From contig NZ_SDQC01000002.1 in the NCBI RefSeq assembly GCF_004153445.1, forward strand, positions 496,001 through 560,000: a DNA stretch of 64,000 nucleotides, given 5' to 3'. The DNA comes from Allopusillimonas soli. GTDB lineage: Bacteria; Pseudomonadota; Gammaproteobacteria; Burkholderiales; Burkholderiaceae_B. The position numbers were made by a program, and so were the translations under genes. This document shows positions 52,222 to 60,573 of the stretch, one piece after another. The notes under the pieces are model-generated. The model was given only the letters and a program-made list of their open reading frames with translations. It made no database searches and was not told the DNA's origin. Each line of letters begins with the position of its first letter. Position 1 is the first letter of the stretch.

Positions 52222-54168
52222 TCAGGCCTGACCAGCTTTTCCGCTGTCTTGCCGCGTTTCGATTTCATGCCGCAAGCGTGCCGAGAACTGTTCCAGCGTC
52301 ATGACGCCCAGATCCAGGCCCCCGCGGCCACGCACTGCCACCGTGCCGGCTTCCCGCTCTTTTTCGCCCACAACCAGTATGTAAGGCAGTTTCTGCATGC
52401 TGTGTTCACGAATTTTACGGGTGATTTTTTCGCCACGCAAATCGGATTCCACTCTAAACCCTTGTTTTTTCAGGCTTCCAGCGAGCTGATCGGCATATTG
52501 ACCCGATGATTCGGATATGCAGCACACCACCGCATGAACCGGTGCGAGCCATGCCGGCATGGCGCCGGCATGATTTTCTATGAGCATGCCGATAAAACGC
52601 TCCAGCGAACCGAGAATGGCCCGATGCAGCATGACGGGCGTCCGGCGCTGATCGGACGCATCGACATACTCTGCGCCAAGACGCTGCGGCATGGAAAAAT
52701 CAACCTGTATCGTGCCGCATTGCCAATGGCGCCCGATGGCATCCTTCAGCGTATATTCGATCTTGGGGCCGTAGAAGGCGCCTTCGCCGGGGGATATTTC
52801 GTATATGCAGCCGGTGTGATCCAGGCTCTCCATGAGCGCCTGCTCTGCCTTATCCCACACCTCGTCCGACCCGATGCGCTTTTCAGGTCGCGTTGCCACC
52901 TTGTAGAGGATTTCCGTGAAGCCAAAATCGGCGTAGACCTTCTGGAGCAAGGCCGTGAAGGCGGCGCACTCGTCCTGCAACTGGTCTTCGGTACAGAAAA
53001 TATGCCCGTCGTCCTGAGTGAAGCCTCGCACCCGCATCATGCCATGCAGCGAACCAGACGGCTCATTGCGGTGGCATTGGCCAAACTCGCCATACCGCAC
53101 CGGCAGTTCGCGATACGAATGCAGATTGCTGTTGAAAATCTGCACGTGGCCGGGACAATTCATGGGCTTGAGTCCATAGACACGGTTTTCGGACTCGGTC
53201 GTGAACATGTTTTCGGCGTAGTTGTCCCAGTGCCCGGTTTTTTTCCATAACGACAGATCGAGGATCTGGGGCGCCTTGACTTCCTGGTAGCCATTGTCCT
53301 GATAGACCCGGCGCATGTATTGCTCGACCTGCTGCCACAAAGTCCAGCCCTTGGGATGCCAGAAAATCAGCCCCGGCGCCTCGTCCTGGAAATGAAAGAG
53401 ATCAAGCTCGCGTCCAAGCTTGCGATGGTCGCGCTTTTCCGCCTCTTCGAGCATATGCAGATAGGCCGCCTGCTCTTCCTTGGTAGCCCAGGCCGTGCCA
53501 TAAATGCGCTGCAGCATCTCATTGTTGCTGTCCCCACGCCAGTAGGCGCCAGCCACCTTCATCAATTTGAAGACTTTGAGCTTGCCGGTCGACGGGACGT
53601 GAGGGCCTCGGCATAGGTCGATGAAGTCGCCTTCGCGATACAAACTGATGGTTTCGTTGGAAGGGATGGACGCAATGATTTCGGCCTTGTAGTCCTCCCC
53701 TATGCTCTTGAAGAAGGCGACGGCATCGTCGCGCAGCCATTCCTCGCGCACCACGGTTTCATCTTTCTTTGCAAGCTCAGCCATTTTTTTCTCGATGGCC
53801 TCGAGATCCTCAGGCGTGAAAGGACGCTTGTAGGAAAAATCGTAGTAAAAACCGTTGTCGATGACCGGCCCGATGGTGACCTGAGCATCTGGAAACAGCG
53901 ATTTGACCGCGTAAGCCAACAAATGTGCCGTGGAGTGGCGGATGAGATCCAGGCCATCGGCATCCTTGGCTGTCACAATGGCCAGCTTGGCATCGCGATC
54001 TATGATATGACTGGTATCTACCAGCCGAGGCTCGGCGCCATCCACGGTAACCCGGCCAGCCAGTGCTGCGCGTCCAAGGCCTGTGCCTATGGAGTGCGCC
54101 ACGTCACTGACCGAAACGGGACCGGGATACTCGCGCTGTGAGCCGTCGGGCAAGGTAATTTGAACCAT
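52222..54168 (-). CDS. thrS: threonyl-tRNA synthetase
   Basis: The 648-residue class II synthetase has the TGS domain (residues 1-62), the editing domain with the HxxxH motif ([13 protein letters not shown]) and [10 protein letters not shown] (about 65-225), the catalytic core ([20 protein letters not shown] before it, then [49 protein letters not shown]) and the anticodon-binding domain (about 545-640). AGGA lies 7 bp before the ATG. A threonine-rich leader peptide and a terminator precede the gene, indicating attenuation control. Confidence 0.97.
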   Translation of the reverse strand: MVQITLPDGSQREYPGPVSVSDVAHSIGTGLGRAALAGRVTVDGAEPRLVDTSHIIDRDAKLAIVTAKDADGLDLIRHSTAHLLAYAVKSLFPDAQVTIGPVIDNGFYYDFSYKRPFTPEDLEAIEKKMAELAKKDETVVREEWLRDDAVAFFKSIGEDYKAEIIASIPSNETISLYREGDFIDLCRGPHVPSTGKLKVFKLMKVAGAYWRGDSNNEMLQRIYGTAWATKEEQAAYLHMLEEAEKRDHRKLGRELDLFHFQDEAPGLIFWHPKGWTLWQQVEQYMRRVYQDNGYQEVKAPQILDLSLWKKTGHWDNYAENMFTTESENRVYGLKPMNCPGHVQIFNSNLHSYRELPVRYGEFGQCHRNEPSGSLHGMMRVRGFTQDDGHIFCTEDQLQDECAAFTALLQKVYADFGFTEILYKVATRPEKRIGSDEVWDKAEQALMESLDHTGCIYEISPGEGAFYGPKIEYTLKDAIGRHWQCGTIQVDFSMPQRLGAEYVDASDQRRTPVMLHRAILGSLERFIGMLIENHAGAMPAWLAPVHAVVCCISESSGQYADQLAGSLKKQGFRVESDLRGEKITRKIREHSMQKLPYILVVGEKEREAGTVAVRGRGGLDLGVMTLEQFSARLRHEIETRQDSGKAGQA

Positions 54169-54180
54169 CTAAAAGTCCTG

Positions 54181-54209
54181 AAAAAGCAAAAACGCGGCCT
54201 TGGCCGCGT
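54181..54209 (-). terminator. attenuator terminator in the thrS leader
   Basis: On the minus strand ACGCGGCC (54209-54202) pairs with GGCCGCGT (54199-54192), followed by TTTTTGCTTTTT (54192-54181), ending 12 bp before thrS. Its 5' arm is also complementary to GCCGCGT at 54255-54249, an alternative antiterminator pairing. Strand 1 (TACGCG, 54291-54286, inside the leader ORF) can in turn pair with CGCGTA at 54253-54248. Confidence 0.85.
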
Positions 54210-54260
54210 CATCGGTGTATTGGTTTGCAGAATGCATGACAAAACAGTACGCGGCGGCAA

Positions 54261-54305
54261 TCATGTATGCCGGGTCGTAGTAGTTCGCGTAGTGTTTGTG
54301 TTCAT
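54261..54305 (-). CDS. threonine-rich leader peptide of thrS
   Basis: ATG 54305 opens a 14-codon ORF, MNTNTTRTTTTRHT, ending TGA 54263-54261. Eight of its 14 residues are threonine, including four in a row, using ACA, ACT, ACG and ACC. It lies 93 bp before thrS, followed by segments that can form mutually exclusive hairpins. In ribosome-mediated attenuation, shortage of Thr-tRNA would stall the ribosome here, free segment 2 to pair with the 5' arm of the terminator, and let polymerase continue into thrS. The ribosome-binding site is weak or absent, which is the main doubt. Confidence 0.8.
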   Translation of the reverse strand: MNTNTTRTTTTRHT

Positions 54306-54429
54306 GTATCAAAAAGCAAGGTTTTTTCTATCAGTAGTGTAACATCCGCGCACGCGCTGCGCCCTCATAATCGTGCGGACGCAGCACTGAGTGCGGCAGG
54401 ATGTTGCAAAAATGCCAGCGAGCGGCGCA

Positions 54430-55425
54430 TTAATTCTTCAGCGACAGCCCTGTTTCCTTGACGAAGGTATCCCACCGCTGAAATTGCTCGCGCGCATAAC
54501 GGTCGGCGCTAGCGCCATCCTCGGCCACCACCTCGAAGCCCAGGTCCATCAGTTTGGCTTCGACTTCCTTGTCCGATAGCGCCTTCTGGAAGGCTTGCGT
54601 CAGCGTCTTGGCTGTGTCTTCGGGCGTTCCCGCAGGCGCGAAAATGCCTATCCATGAATAGGCCTCATAGCCGGGAAACCCCGACTCCTCCACAGTCGGC
54701 GTGTCTGGCAGGTCGGCAAGGCGCTTCGTACCGGTGACAGCAAGCGGCTTGACCGCCCCTGAAGCGATATGGGCCTTCAGCGCAGCGTAGCTGAGCGTCG
54801 TGAAGTTGACGACATTGCTGAGCACCGCCTGCACAGCCGGCCCACCGCCACCGAAAGGCACGTGCAAAATATCCACCTTGGCGCGGCGTTTCAGATCCTC
54901 GATGCCAAGATGGTTCAGCGATCCTGCACCCGTGGATGCATAGCTGAATTTGCCGGGCTGCTCCCGGGCAGCCTGCAGGAAGGCCTTCAAATTATTGCCC
55001 GGCGTGGCAGGCGATGCGGCAATCACCAGAGGGAAGCGCAACGCAAAGGCAATGCCGCGGAAATCCTTGAACGTGTCGTAGGGCAAGTCAGGCCGGACTA
55101 TGGGGTTGATGGCGTGCGAATCGAAACTGACCAGCAGCGTATTGCCATCCGGCTTGGAACGCGCCACATACTGTGAAGCGATCTGGGTTGCCGCCCCCGG
55201 CTTGTTTTCCACAATGACAGTACGGCCAAGCAACTCGGACAGCTTGGGCTGTATGATGCGCGAGGCGATGTCCGTGCTGCCGCCAGGCGGAAACGGTACC
55301 ACCAATTTCACCGGGGCGTCATTGGCATGCACGGGGCCCGACAGCCCGGAGGCGAGCAGGCAAGCTGCGCCCAGTTTTAAGATAGCCTCCCTGCGGAACC
55401 GGGAATGTTGAAGATATCCGATCAT
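54430..55425 (-). CDS. Bug-family periplasmic solute-binding receptor (TTT type)
   Basis: The 331-residue protein has a long signal region (RREAILKLGAACLLASGLSG, ending about residue 35), then VKLVVPFPPGGSTDIASRII, VIVENKPGAATQIASQYVAR and SWIGIFAPAGTPEDTAKTL. It stands alone, between thrS and the VOC gene, without transporter membrane genes. The Arg pair in RREAILKLG before the hydrophobic core could indicate Tat export. Ligand unknown. Confidence 0.88.
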   Translation of the reverse strand: MIGYLQHSRFRREAILKLGAACLLASGLSGPVHANDAPVKLVVPFPPGGSTDIASRIIQPKLSELLGRTVIVENKPGAATQIASQYVARSKPDGNTLLVSFDSHAINPIVRPDLPYDTFKDFRGIAFALRFPLVIAASPATPGNNLKAFLQAAREQPGKFSYASTGAGSLNHLGIEDLKRRAKVDILHVPFGGGGPAVQAVLSNVVNFTTLSYAALKAHIASGAVKPLAVTGTKRLADLPDTPTVEESGFPGYEAYSWIGIFAPAGTPEDTAKTLTQAFQKALSDKEVEAKLMDLGFEVVAEDGASADRYAREQFQRWDTFVKETGLSLKN

Positions 55426-55524
55426 GTTGTATCCTTTGTGCTTGCACGCACCTTATTTGAATAAAGAAAAATGCACCGGTGCATGACGATTGCCATCACG
55501 CGCCCGACAAGACAAGTCGCGCCT

Positions 55525-56238
55525 TCAGGGCACGTTGGTATTGAAGCGCCAGCGTCTGCCCCGACCATCTGTCAGGACAGCCCCATCTATTCTGGCATCT
55601 TGCAGGGAAGCATCCGGCAGGATATCGATATCAAGATTGGCAAGCGGGACGCGATAGGTGCCATCCTTCATGTTCCTCGCGTCCGCGTGTGTCAAGGAGC
55701 CCAAGGTGCGGGCCACGGTTTCCGGATGCCGCGCCCGTATCTCTATGGCATCAAGCCTCGTGGCGCCATTGGCATGCCGCATGAGATGATCCTGCCAGAC
55801 ATAATCCGGTGTCATATGCTGGCAAAAATATACCCTGAACCCGGCAATCGGCTGCACGGCGAAACGGACCGTCTCAAAACTGGCCAGACAGTTTTTCCCA
55901 TCGATCACGCAGGGCCGCTCAAGATGCTGTACGGGATTTACATCGAATTGCCGGCGCTTCAAGTGCTCGTACGTTTGCAGCGCATCGCACGTGCGAAACA
56001 CCAGCGCATCCAGCCCTAGCGGAGACTGCGCGATTTCCTTGCGGGCAGGCGGCTGCCCTCCCGGCCATCCCAGCAGCTCGATATAGCTGCCATGCAACGT
56101 GATGAGACGATTGATGGAGCCCAGATTGTGCACTGCCAGGTCGGTCAGGCAATATCCGTCTTCTTCGAACGATGGCGCAAGACTCATCAGCCGATCGCGC
56201 AACATCAGAACGAGATGATCGAACGCAAGTGCTTCCAT
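55525..56238 (-). CDS. VOC/glyoxalase-like domain protein
   Basis: With ATG 56238 the product has 237 residues and begins MEALAFDHLVLMLRDRLMSL, the first strand of a glyoxalase-type (VOC) fold. GSINRLITLHGSYIELLGW and RVYFCQHMTPDYVWQDHLMR are further VOC landmarks. ATG 56256 is in frame and equally possible. The enzymatic role is unknown; proteins of the Glyoxalase_3 type are often annotated only as VOC family. It is divergent from the tRNA-Val gene. Confidence 0.75.
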   Translation of the reverse strand: MEALAFDHLVLMLRDRLMSLAPSFEEDGYCLTDLAVHNLGSINRLITLHGSYIELLGWPGGQPPARKEIAQSPLGLDALVFRTCDALQTYEHLKRRQFDVNPVQHLERPCVIDGKNCLASFETVRFAVQPIAGFRVYFCQHMTPDYVWQDHLMRHANGATRLDAIEIRARHPETVARTLGSLTHADARNMKDGTYRVPLANLDIDILPDASLQDARIDGAVLTDGRGRRWRFNTNVP

Positions 56239-56384
56239 GCAGCAGGTGATCCCCATATTATTGTCCGCGAGCTTTTGAATATACTCCGAAATCTCGCCCC
56301 GCCACGCCGGCGATATGCCAGCCCACTTATTTCGCCTCGAAAATCGATGCGGATCGCGCCCGCCCAGGCGCCAGTCCCGCAATT

Positions 56385-56413
56385 TGACAGTGATCAAAAA
56401 CCTGGGCTAGAAT
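56385..56413 (+). promoter_or_regulatory. near-consensus promoter of tRNA-Val
   Basis: A perfect TTGACA (56385-56390) and TAGAAT (56408-56413) are separated by 17 bp, 11 bp before the tRNA. Confidence 0.88.
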
Positions 56414-56424
56414 GCTGTTCCTTC

Positions 56425-56501
56425 AGGCGGTTAGCTCAGTTGGTTAGAGCGCTACGTTGACATCGTAGAGGTCGCTGGTTCGAATCCAGTACTGCCTACC
56501 A
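56425..56501 (+). tRNA. tRNA-Val(GAC)
   Basis: This is a 77-nt tRNA with encoded CCA. The acceptor arms AGGCGGT (56425-56431) and ACTGCCT (56491-56497) pair with one wobble. The anticodon stem CTACG/CGTAG holds the loop TTGACAT, anticodon GAC (reads GTC). The T-loop is GTTCGAATC. Confidence 0.96.
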
Positions 56502-56548
56502 ATCACACCGTTTTCCGACGCCCGCTCACAGGCGTTGCGAGCGCTTCG

Positions 56549-56582
56549 AAACCCGCACAGGCCAGATCCTTGCGGGTTTTTT
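56549..56582 (+). terminator. terminator after tRNA-Val
   Basis: AAACCCGCA (56549-56557) pairs with TGCGGGTTT (56571-56579), followed by a T run that continues to 56582. It lies just before the convergent trpF stop. Confidence 0.88.
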
Positions 56583-56588
56583 GTTGCC

Positions 56589-57281
56589 TCAGTTATTGTT
56601 ATCGCCTTTCGACGCCTGCTCATCAGCCTTGCCAACTGCCTCCAGGAAGGCGGCAATGCGATCGGCCGACTTTATACCCGGGCTATCTTCCACGCCACTG
56701 CTGACATCCACAGCATAGGGTCGCACGGCGCGTATGGATGCGCCCACGGTTTGGGGCCTGAGCCCGCCGGACAGGATAATGGGGCGACCATTCGCGGTGC
56801 GCTGCACGCCGCCAAGCAAATCGACATCGAATGCCAGGCCACTGCCACCATAGCCTGCGCTATAGCTGTCGAACAGCCATCCGCAAGCCAAGTCGTAGCG
56901 ATGACACTCAGCCAGCAGGCCCTCAGGCGTATCCATGCCTGGTGCTCCCACACGAAATGCGCGGATATAGGGATGGTCAAACTGCTCGCAATCGCGAGGC
57001 TGTTCATCCCCGTGAAACTGCAGCACGTCGGGCCGAACCTGGTCGAGCACAGCCCGGATATCGCCTGGCTCTGCATTGACAAACAAGGCGGCGACGGTCA
57101 CGAAAGCGGGAACACGCTGCCTCAGTGTCCGAGCGCTTGCCACATCGAGCATACGCTGGCTGGCGGGATAGAACACAAACCCGACAGCGTCTGCGCCCGC
57201 TCGAACGGCGGCGTCAATATCCTGCGGGCGGGTCAGCCCACAGACCTTCACCCGTGTGCGCCATAAATTGGTCTGAACCAC
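56589..57281 (-). CDS. trpF: phosphoribosylanthranilate isomerase
   Basis: The 230-residue TIM-barrel enzyme makes CdRP in tryptophan synthesis. Signatures are RVKVCGLTRPQDIDAAVRAG with the catalytic cysteine (Cys14), ADAVGFVFYPASQRML, VLQFHGDEQPRDCEQF, the phosphate-binding ILSGGLRPQTVGASI and VDVSSGVEDSPGIKSADRI with the catalytic aspartate. The only start is GTG 57281. It lies 8 bp after the TRAP permease stop. The usual neighbour trpB does not follow: a terminator and tRNA-Val do. Confidence 0.93.
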   Translation of the reverse strand: MVQTNLWRTRVKVCGLTRPQDIDAAVRAGADAVGFVFYPASQRMLDVASARTLRQRVPAFVTVAALFVNAEPGDIRAVLDQVRPDVLQFHGDEQPRDCEQFDHPYIRAFRVGAPGMDTPEGLLAECHRYDLACGWLFDSYSAGYGGSGLAFDVDLLGGVQRTANGRPIILSGGLRPQTVGASIRAVRPYAVDVSSGVEDSPGIKSADRIAAFLEAVGKADEQASKGDNNN

Positions 57282-57289
57282 GCCTCGCC

Positions 57290-58957
57290 CTATTGGAAAG
57301 CAGCGCCAGGGTTCGCCGCGCCATAGGAATCGGACCCATAGACATTGCCCGTGCCGAAATCGACCGTGGATGGGTCGATCTGGACTTCGTCGCTTTTGTA
57401 GTGCGTAACGATGCCGGGAAAAATCATGACTGTGGCAACCATGAGGAGCTGGATAATAATGAAAGGGATGGAACCCCAGTATATCTGCCCTGTGGTGACC
57501 TTGGGAATGAGCTTGCCGGTCACACGGTCGTGGTAGTCCTCTTTGGCCGCGACCGAGCGCAGATAAAACAGCGCGAAACCGAATGGCGGGTGCATAAAGG
57601 AGGTCTGCATGTTAACCGCCAGCAGTACACCGAACCAGATTAAATCTATGCCCATCTTGTCCGCAACCGGTCCCAGAAGCGGAATGATGATGAAGGCCAG
57701 TTCGAAGAAATCAAGGAAGAATGCCAGGAAAAAGGTCAAGACGCTGACGACGATCAGAAACCCCCACTGCCCGCCGGGCAGGCCTATGAGCAGATGCTCC
57801 ACCCAGAGATCGCCATTGACACCACGAAAACTCAGGCTGAATACCGTGGAACCGACCAGAATGAATACCACGAAGCATGACAGCTTGGTTGTGGTTTCCA
57901 TGGCCTGCTTGAGCAGAGAGAATGAAAGCCGGCGGCGCATCAGGGCCATGCCCAAGGCACCTACGGCGCCCATTGCGCCTCCTTCCGTGGGTGTGGCCAC
58001 GCCGATGAAGATCGTGCCCAGCACCAGGAAAATCAGGAATAGCGGTGGGATCATCACGAACACGACCCGTTCGGCAATGGGTGAAAGCAGCTTCAGCCGC
58101 AGACCCCGATTTACCAGTGCAATCGCCAGCGCAGTCAGCCCCCAGGCCACGAGACTAATGACGACACGCTCATCGATGGGCACTTGATCATGCTCGCTGA
58201 AGTAATGGTGCGTGGCAAAGTAAGCCGCCGTTGCGGCAATCAGCGTGAGCACAAGCAACGACTTCAGCCCGCGCGTGCCATCCGGCCTGTCGTAGATGCG
58301 CGCCTCGGGCGGCAGGGCCGGTGCGCTGTTGGGTCGCAGCCAGGCAGAAAACACCACATACGCAATGTACGCACCAGCCAGAATCAGCCCCGGCACCATG
58401 GCGCCGCGGTACATATCACCGATCGAGCGGCCCAACTGATCCGCCAGAATGATGAGCACCAGTGAGGGTGGGATGATCTGCGACAGCGTTCCCGATGCCG
58501 CAATGACCCCGGTGGCCAGCGGCCTGTCATAGCCATAGCGCAGCATGATGGGCAGGGAAATCAAGCCCATGGAGATGACCGACGCGGACACGACACCTGT
58601 GGTGGCGGCGAGCATGGCCCCCACCACAACCACGGCTATGGCCAGTCCGCCGCGGATCGGGCCGAACAACTGCCCCACTGTTTCGAGCAGATCCTCGGCC
58701 ATGCCCGATCGTTCGAGGATAAGCCCCATCAGAGTAAAGAAAGGCACCGCCAACAGCGTGTCATTGGACACGATGCCGAACACGCGCTGGGGAAGTGCCT
58801 GGAACAGCGCCGGCTGCATCAAGCCCAGGTCTATGGCCACCAAGCCATAGAGGATACCGTTTGCGGCAAGGGAAAAGGCGACCGGAAAACCCAGAAGAAG
58901 AAAGATGATCAAGTTGAAGAACATGATCGGTGCGAGATTGTCGACAATAAACTCCAT
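57290..58957 (-). CDS. TRAP transporter large permease (DctM type, long form)
   Basis: The 555-residue protein is longer than the standard DctM (about 430), with an added segment around residues 225-290 (RPNSAPALPPEARIYDRPDG, HHYFSEHDQVPIDERVVISL) that includes extra membrane helices. It keeps GFPVAFSLAANGILYGLVAI, ATTGVVSASVISMGLISLP, ASGTLSQIIPPSLVLIILAD, ATPTEGGAMGAVGALG and HPPFGFALFYLRSV. It starts one base after the dctQ stop. No substrate-binding DctP gene is adjacent. It separates truA from trpF, which are neighbours in related genomes. Confidence 0.9.
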   Translation of the reverse strand: MEFIVDNLAPIMFFNLIIFLLLGFPVAFSLAANGILYGLVAIDLGLMQPALFQALPQRVFGIVSNDTLLAVPFFTLMGLILERSGMAEDLLETVGQLFGPIRGGLAIAVVVVGAMLAATTGVVSASVISMGLISLPIMLRYGYDRPLATGVIAASGTLSQIIPPSLVLIILADQLGRSIGDMYRGAMVPGLILAGAYIAYVVFSAWLRPNSAPALPPEARIYDRPDGTRGLKSLLVLTLIAATAAYFATHHYFSEHDQVPIDERVVISLVAWGLTALAIALVNRGLRLKLLSPIAERVVFVMIPPLFLIFLVLGTIFIGVATPTEGGAMGAVGALGMALMRRRLSFSLLKQAMETTTKLSCFVVFILVGSTVFSLSFRGVNGDLWVEHLLIGLPGGQWGFLIVVSVLTFFLAFFLDFFELAFIIIPLLGPVADKMGIDLIWFGVLLAVNMQTSFMHPPFGFALFYLRSVAAKEDYHDRVTGKLIPKVTTGQIYWGSIPFIIIQLLMVATVMIFPGIVTHYKSDEVQIDPSTVDFGTGNVYGSDSYGAANPGAAFQ

Positions 58958-58958
58958 G

Positions 58959-59597
58959 TCAGCGCACCTCGTCCTGTTGGCCAGGACTCACGATGCCTTG
59001 CGGCGCCTTGCCATCCAGTTCCGCCTGATGCAGGATTTCTTCAGCAAGCTCTTCCTCGGCGGACTTGCCCTCCGGGCGCGCCATCGGGTCTGGACACAAC
59101 CCCCGCAAATAGCCTATGCACTTGATCAGATGGGAAATGCCCGCCAGAATCAGCAGGAAAAAGCCCACGGGTATCAGGAGTTTGACAGGCCAACGTATCA
59201 GGCCGCCTGTATTCGATGAATGCTCGTTCAGTATGAAAGACTGATAGAAAAACGGAATGGACAGCCAGAAAATAAGGCAGCAAGCTGGCAACAGGAAGAA
59301 AATGACGCCGAATATCTCGATCTTGATTTGCGTGCGCCTGGGCAGCCTCTGGGCCAGCACGTCAACGCGCACATGCTCGTTACGCAGAAAGGTATAGCCG
59401 GCCGCGAGCAGGAAAATGGCGCCGAACAGATACCATTGGAGTTCGAGCCATGCATTGGAACTCACGCTGAATATCTTGCGTATGACTGCGTTGGTGGCGC
59501 TGACGAGCACCACAATAAGTGTCAGCCAGATGACTGTTTGGCCTACCTTCGTATTGATGTAGTCGAACAGCCTCGACAAAGCGAAAAAGAATTTCAT
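58959..59597 (-). CDS. TRAP transporter small permease (DctQ type)
   Basis: The 212-residue protein has four helices (about 18-40, 48-70, 93-118, 140-165) with NAWLELQWYLFGAIFLLAAG and FLRNEHVRVDVLAQRL, the DctQ pattern, plus an acidic C-terminal tail (EGKSAEEELAEEILHQAELD). The start at 59597 gives the natural N-terminus. It pairs with the long DctM downstream. Confidence 0.88.
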   Translation of the reverse strand: MKFFFALSRLFDYINTKVGQTVIWLTLIVVLVSATNAVIRKIFSVSSNAWLELQWYLFGAIFLLAAGYTFLRNEHVRVDVLAQRLPRRTQIKIEIFGVIFFLLPACCLIFWLSIPFFYQSFILNEHSSNTGGLIRWPVKLLIPVGFFLLILAGISHLIKCIGYLRGLCPDPMARPEGKSAEEELAEEILHQAELDGKAPQGIVSPGQQDEVR

Positions 59598-59763
59598 TGA
59601 CCCTACCCGGGAAGACAGCAGAAACCTGCGGCGGATGACGCGCGCTGGCCGGCCTTTGCATGACACTTCCGGCTGGATTGGCTGAATGTATCGATACAAA
59701 ACTGTGGAATTCTATACGATTCAACCTTGAGGCGCCGTCAGTATCTGCCCCAAGTTGCGCGAA

Positions 59764-60567
59764 TCACAAAGCAAGCCCCGTATGGCTGGCCAGCATGCTG
59801 GCTGTGTCCATTATGGGCAAGCCAAACTGCGGCGGATACCGTACGTGCGTCAAATACAGCCCATCCGGCGAGAAAGTGGGGGCCGCCATTTTCCGATCAC
59901 GGACGGCAAGCAGTTCGTCAGCCCAGCCCGGAGGCTTGCGCCCCTGGCCGACATACAGCAGCACGCCCATGAGATTCCTCACCATGTGATGCAGAAAGGC
60001 GTTTGCCCTGAAAGTAAACAGGAAATAATCGCCGCGACGAACAATATCAAGCGCCTGCAGGGTGCGGACCGGACTGGCTGCCTGGCATTCGGAAGAACGG
60101 AAGCTGCTGAAGTCATGCTCGCCCACGAGACGGGCGGCCGCATCGCGCATCAAACCGAGATCGAGAGCATGATATACCCAGCCGACCTTGCCATGGGTGA
60201 GCGGCGAGCGCACGCGATGATTGCGCACTACATAGACATATGTGCGTGCTGTCGCGCCGAATCTAGCGTGAAAACTCTCTGGCACCGGCTTGGCCCATTG
60301 AACGGCTATGCTGTCGGGCAAAAGCGCATTGAGGCCGCGAACCCATGATTCGTCGCGCCGTACGGCGTCGGTATCAAGATGAACGACCTGTGCAAGCGCG
60401 TGCACGCGTGTGTCTGTACGGCCAGCGCAGACAGTGGCGGCAGGCCTGGCAAGGAACCGGGCAAGCGAGCCCTCCAGCACATCCTGGACGGTCTGACCTC
60501 CCGCCTGAGTTTGCCAGCCTCGCCATGGCGTACCGTCATAAGCTAGGCCGAGGGCAACCCGCGCCAT
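59764..60567 (-). CDS. truA: tRNA pseudouridine(38-40) synthase
   Basis: The 267-residue enzyme has [16 protein letters not shown], the catalytic Asp52 in [20 protein letters not shown] and [20 protein letters not shown]. TruA modifies positions 38-40 of several tRNAs. ATG 60567 lies 6 bp after the fimV stop, so the two are coupled. The fimV-truA order is conserved in Burkholderiales. Confidence 0.95.
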   Translation of the reverse strand: MARVALGLAYDGTPWRGWQTQAGGQTVQDVLEGSLARFLARPAATVCAGRTDTRVHALAQVVHLDTDAVRRDESWVRGLNALLPDSIAVQWAKPVPESFHARFGATARTYVYVVRNHRVRSPLTHGKVGWVYHALDLGLMRDAAARLVGEHDFSSFRSSECQAASPVRTLQALDIVRRGDYFLFTFRANAFLHHMVRNLMGVLLYVGQGRKPPGWADELLAVRDRKMAAPTFSPDGLYLTHVRYPPQFGLPIMDTASMLASHTGLAL

Positions 60568-60573
60568 GTGCAA

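Noticed and set aside
54261-54305. T-box riboswitch upstream of thrS
   Set aside because: No T-box sequence or specifier-loop structure is seen and these are Gram-positive elements; the Thr-rich leader ORF explains the region better.
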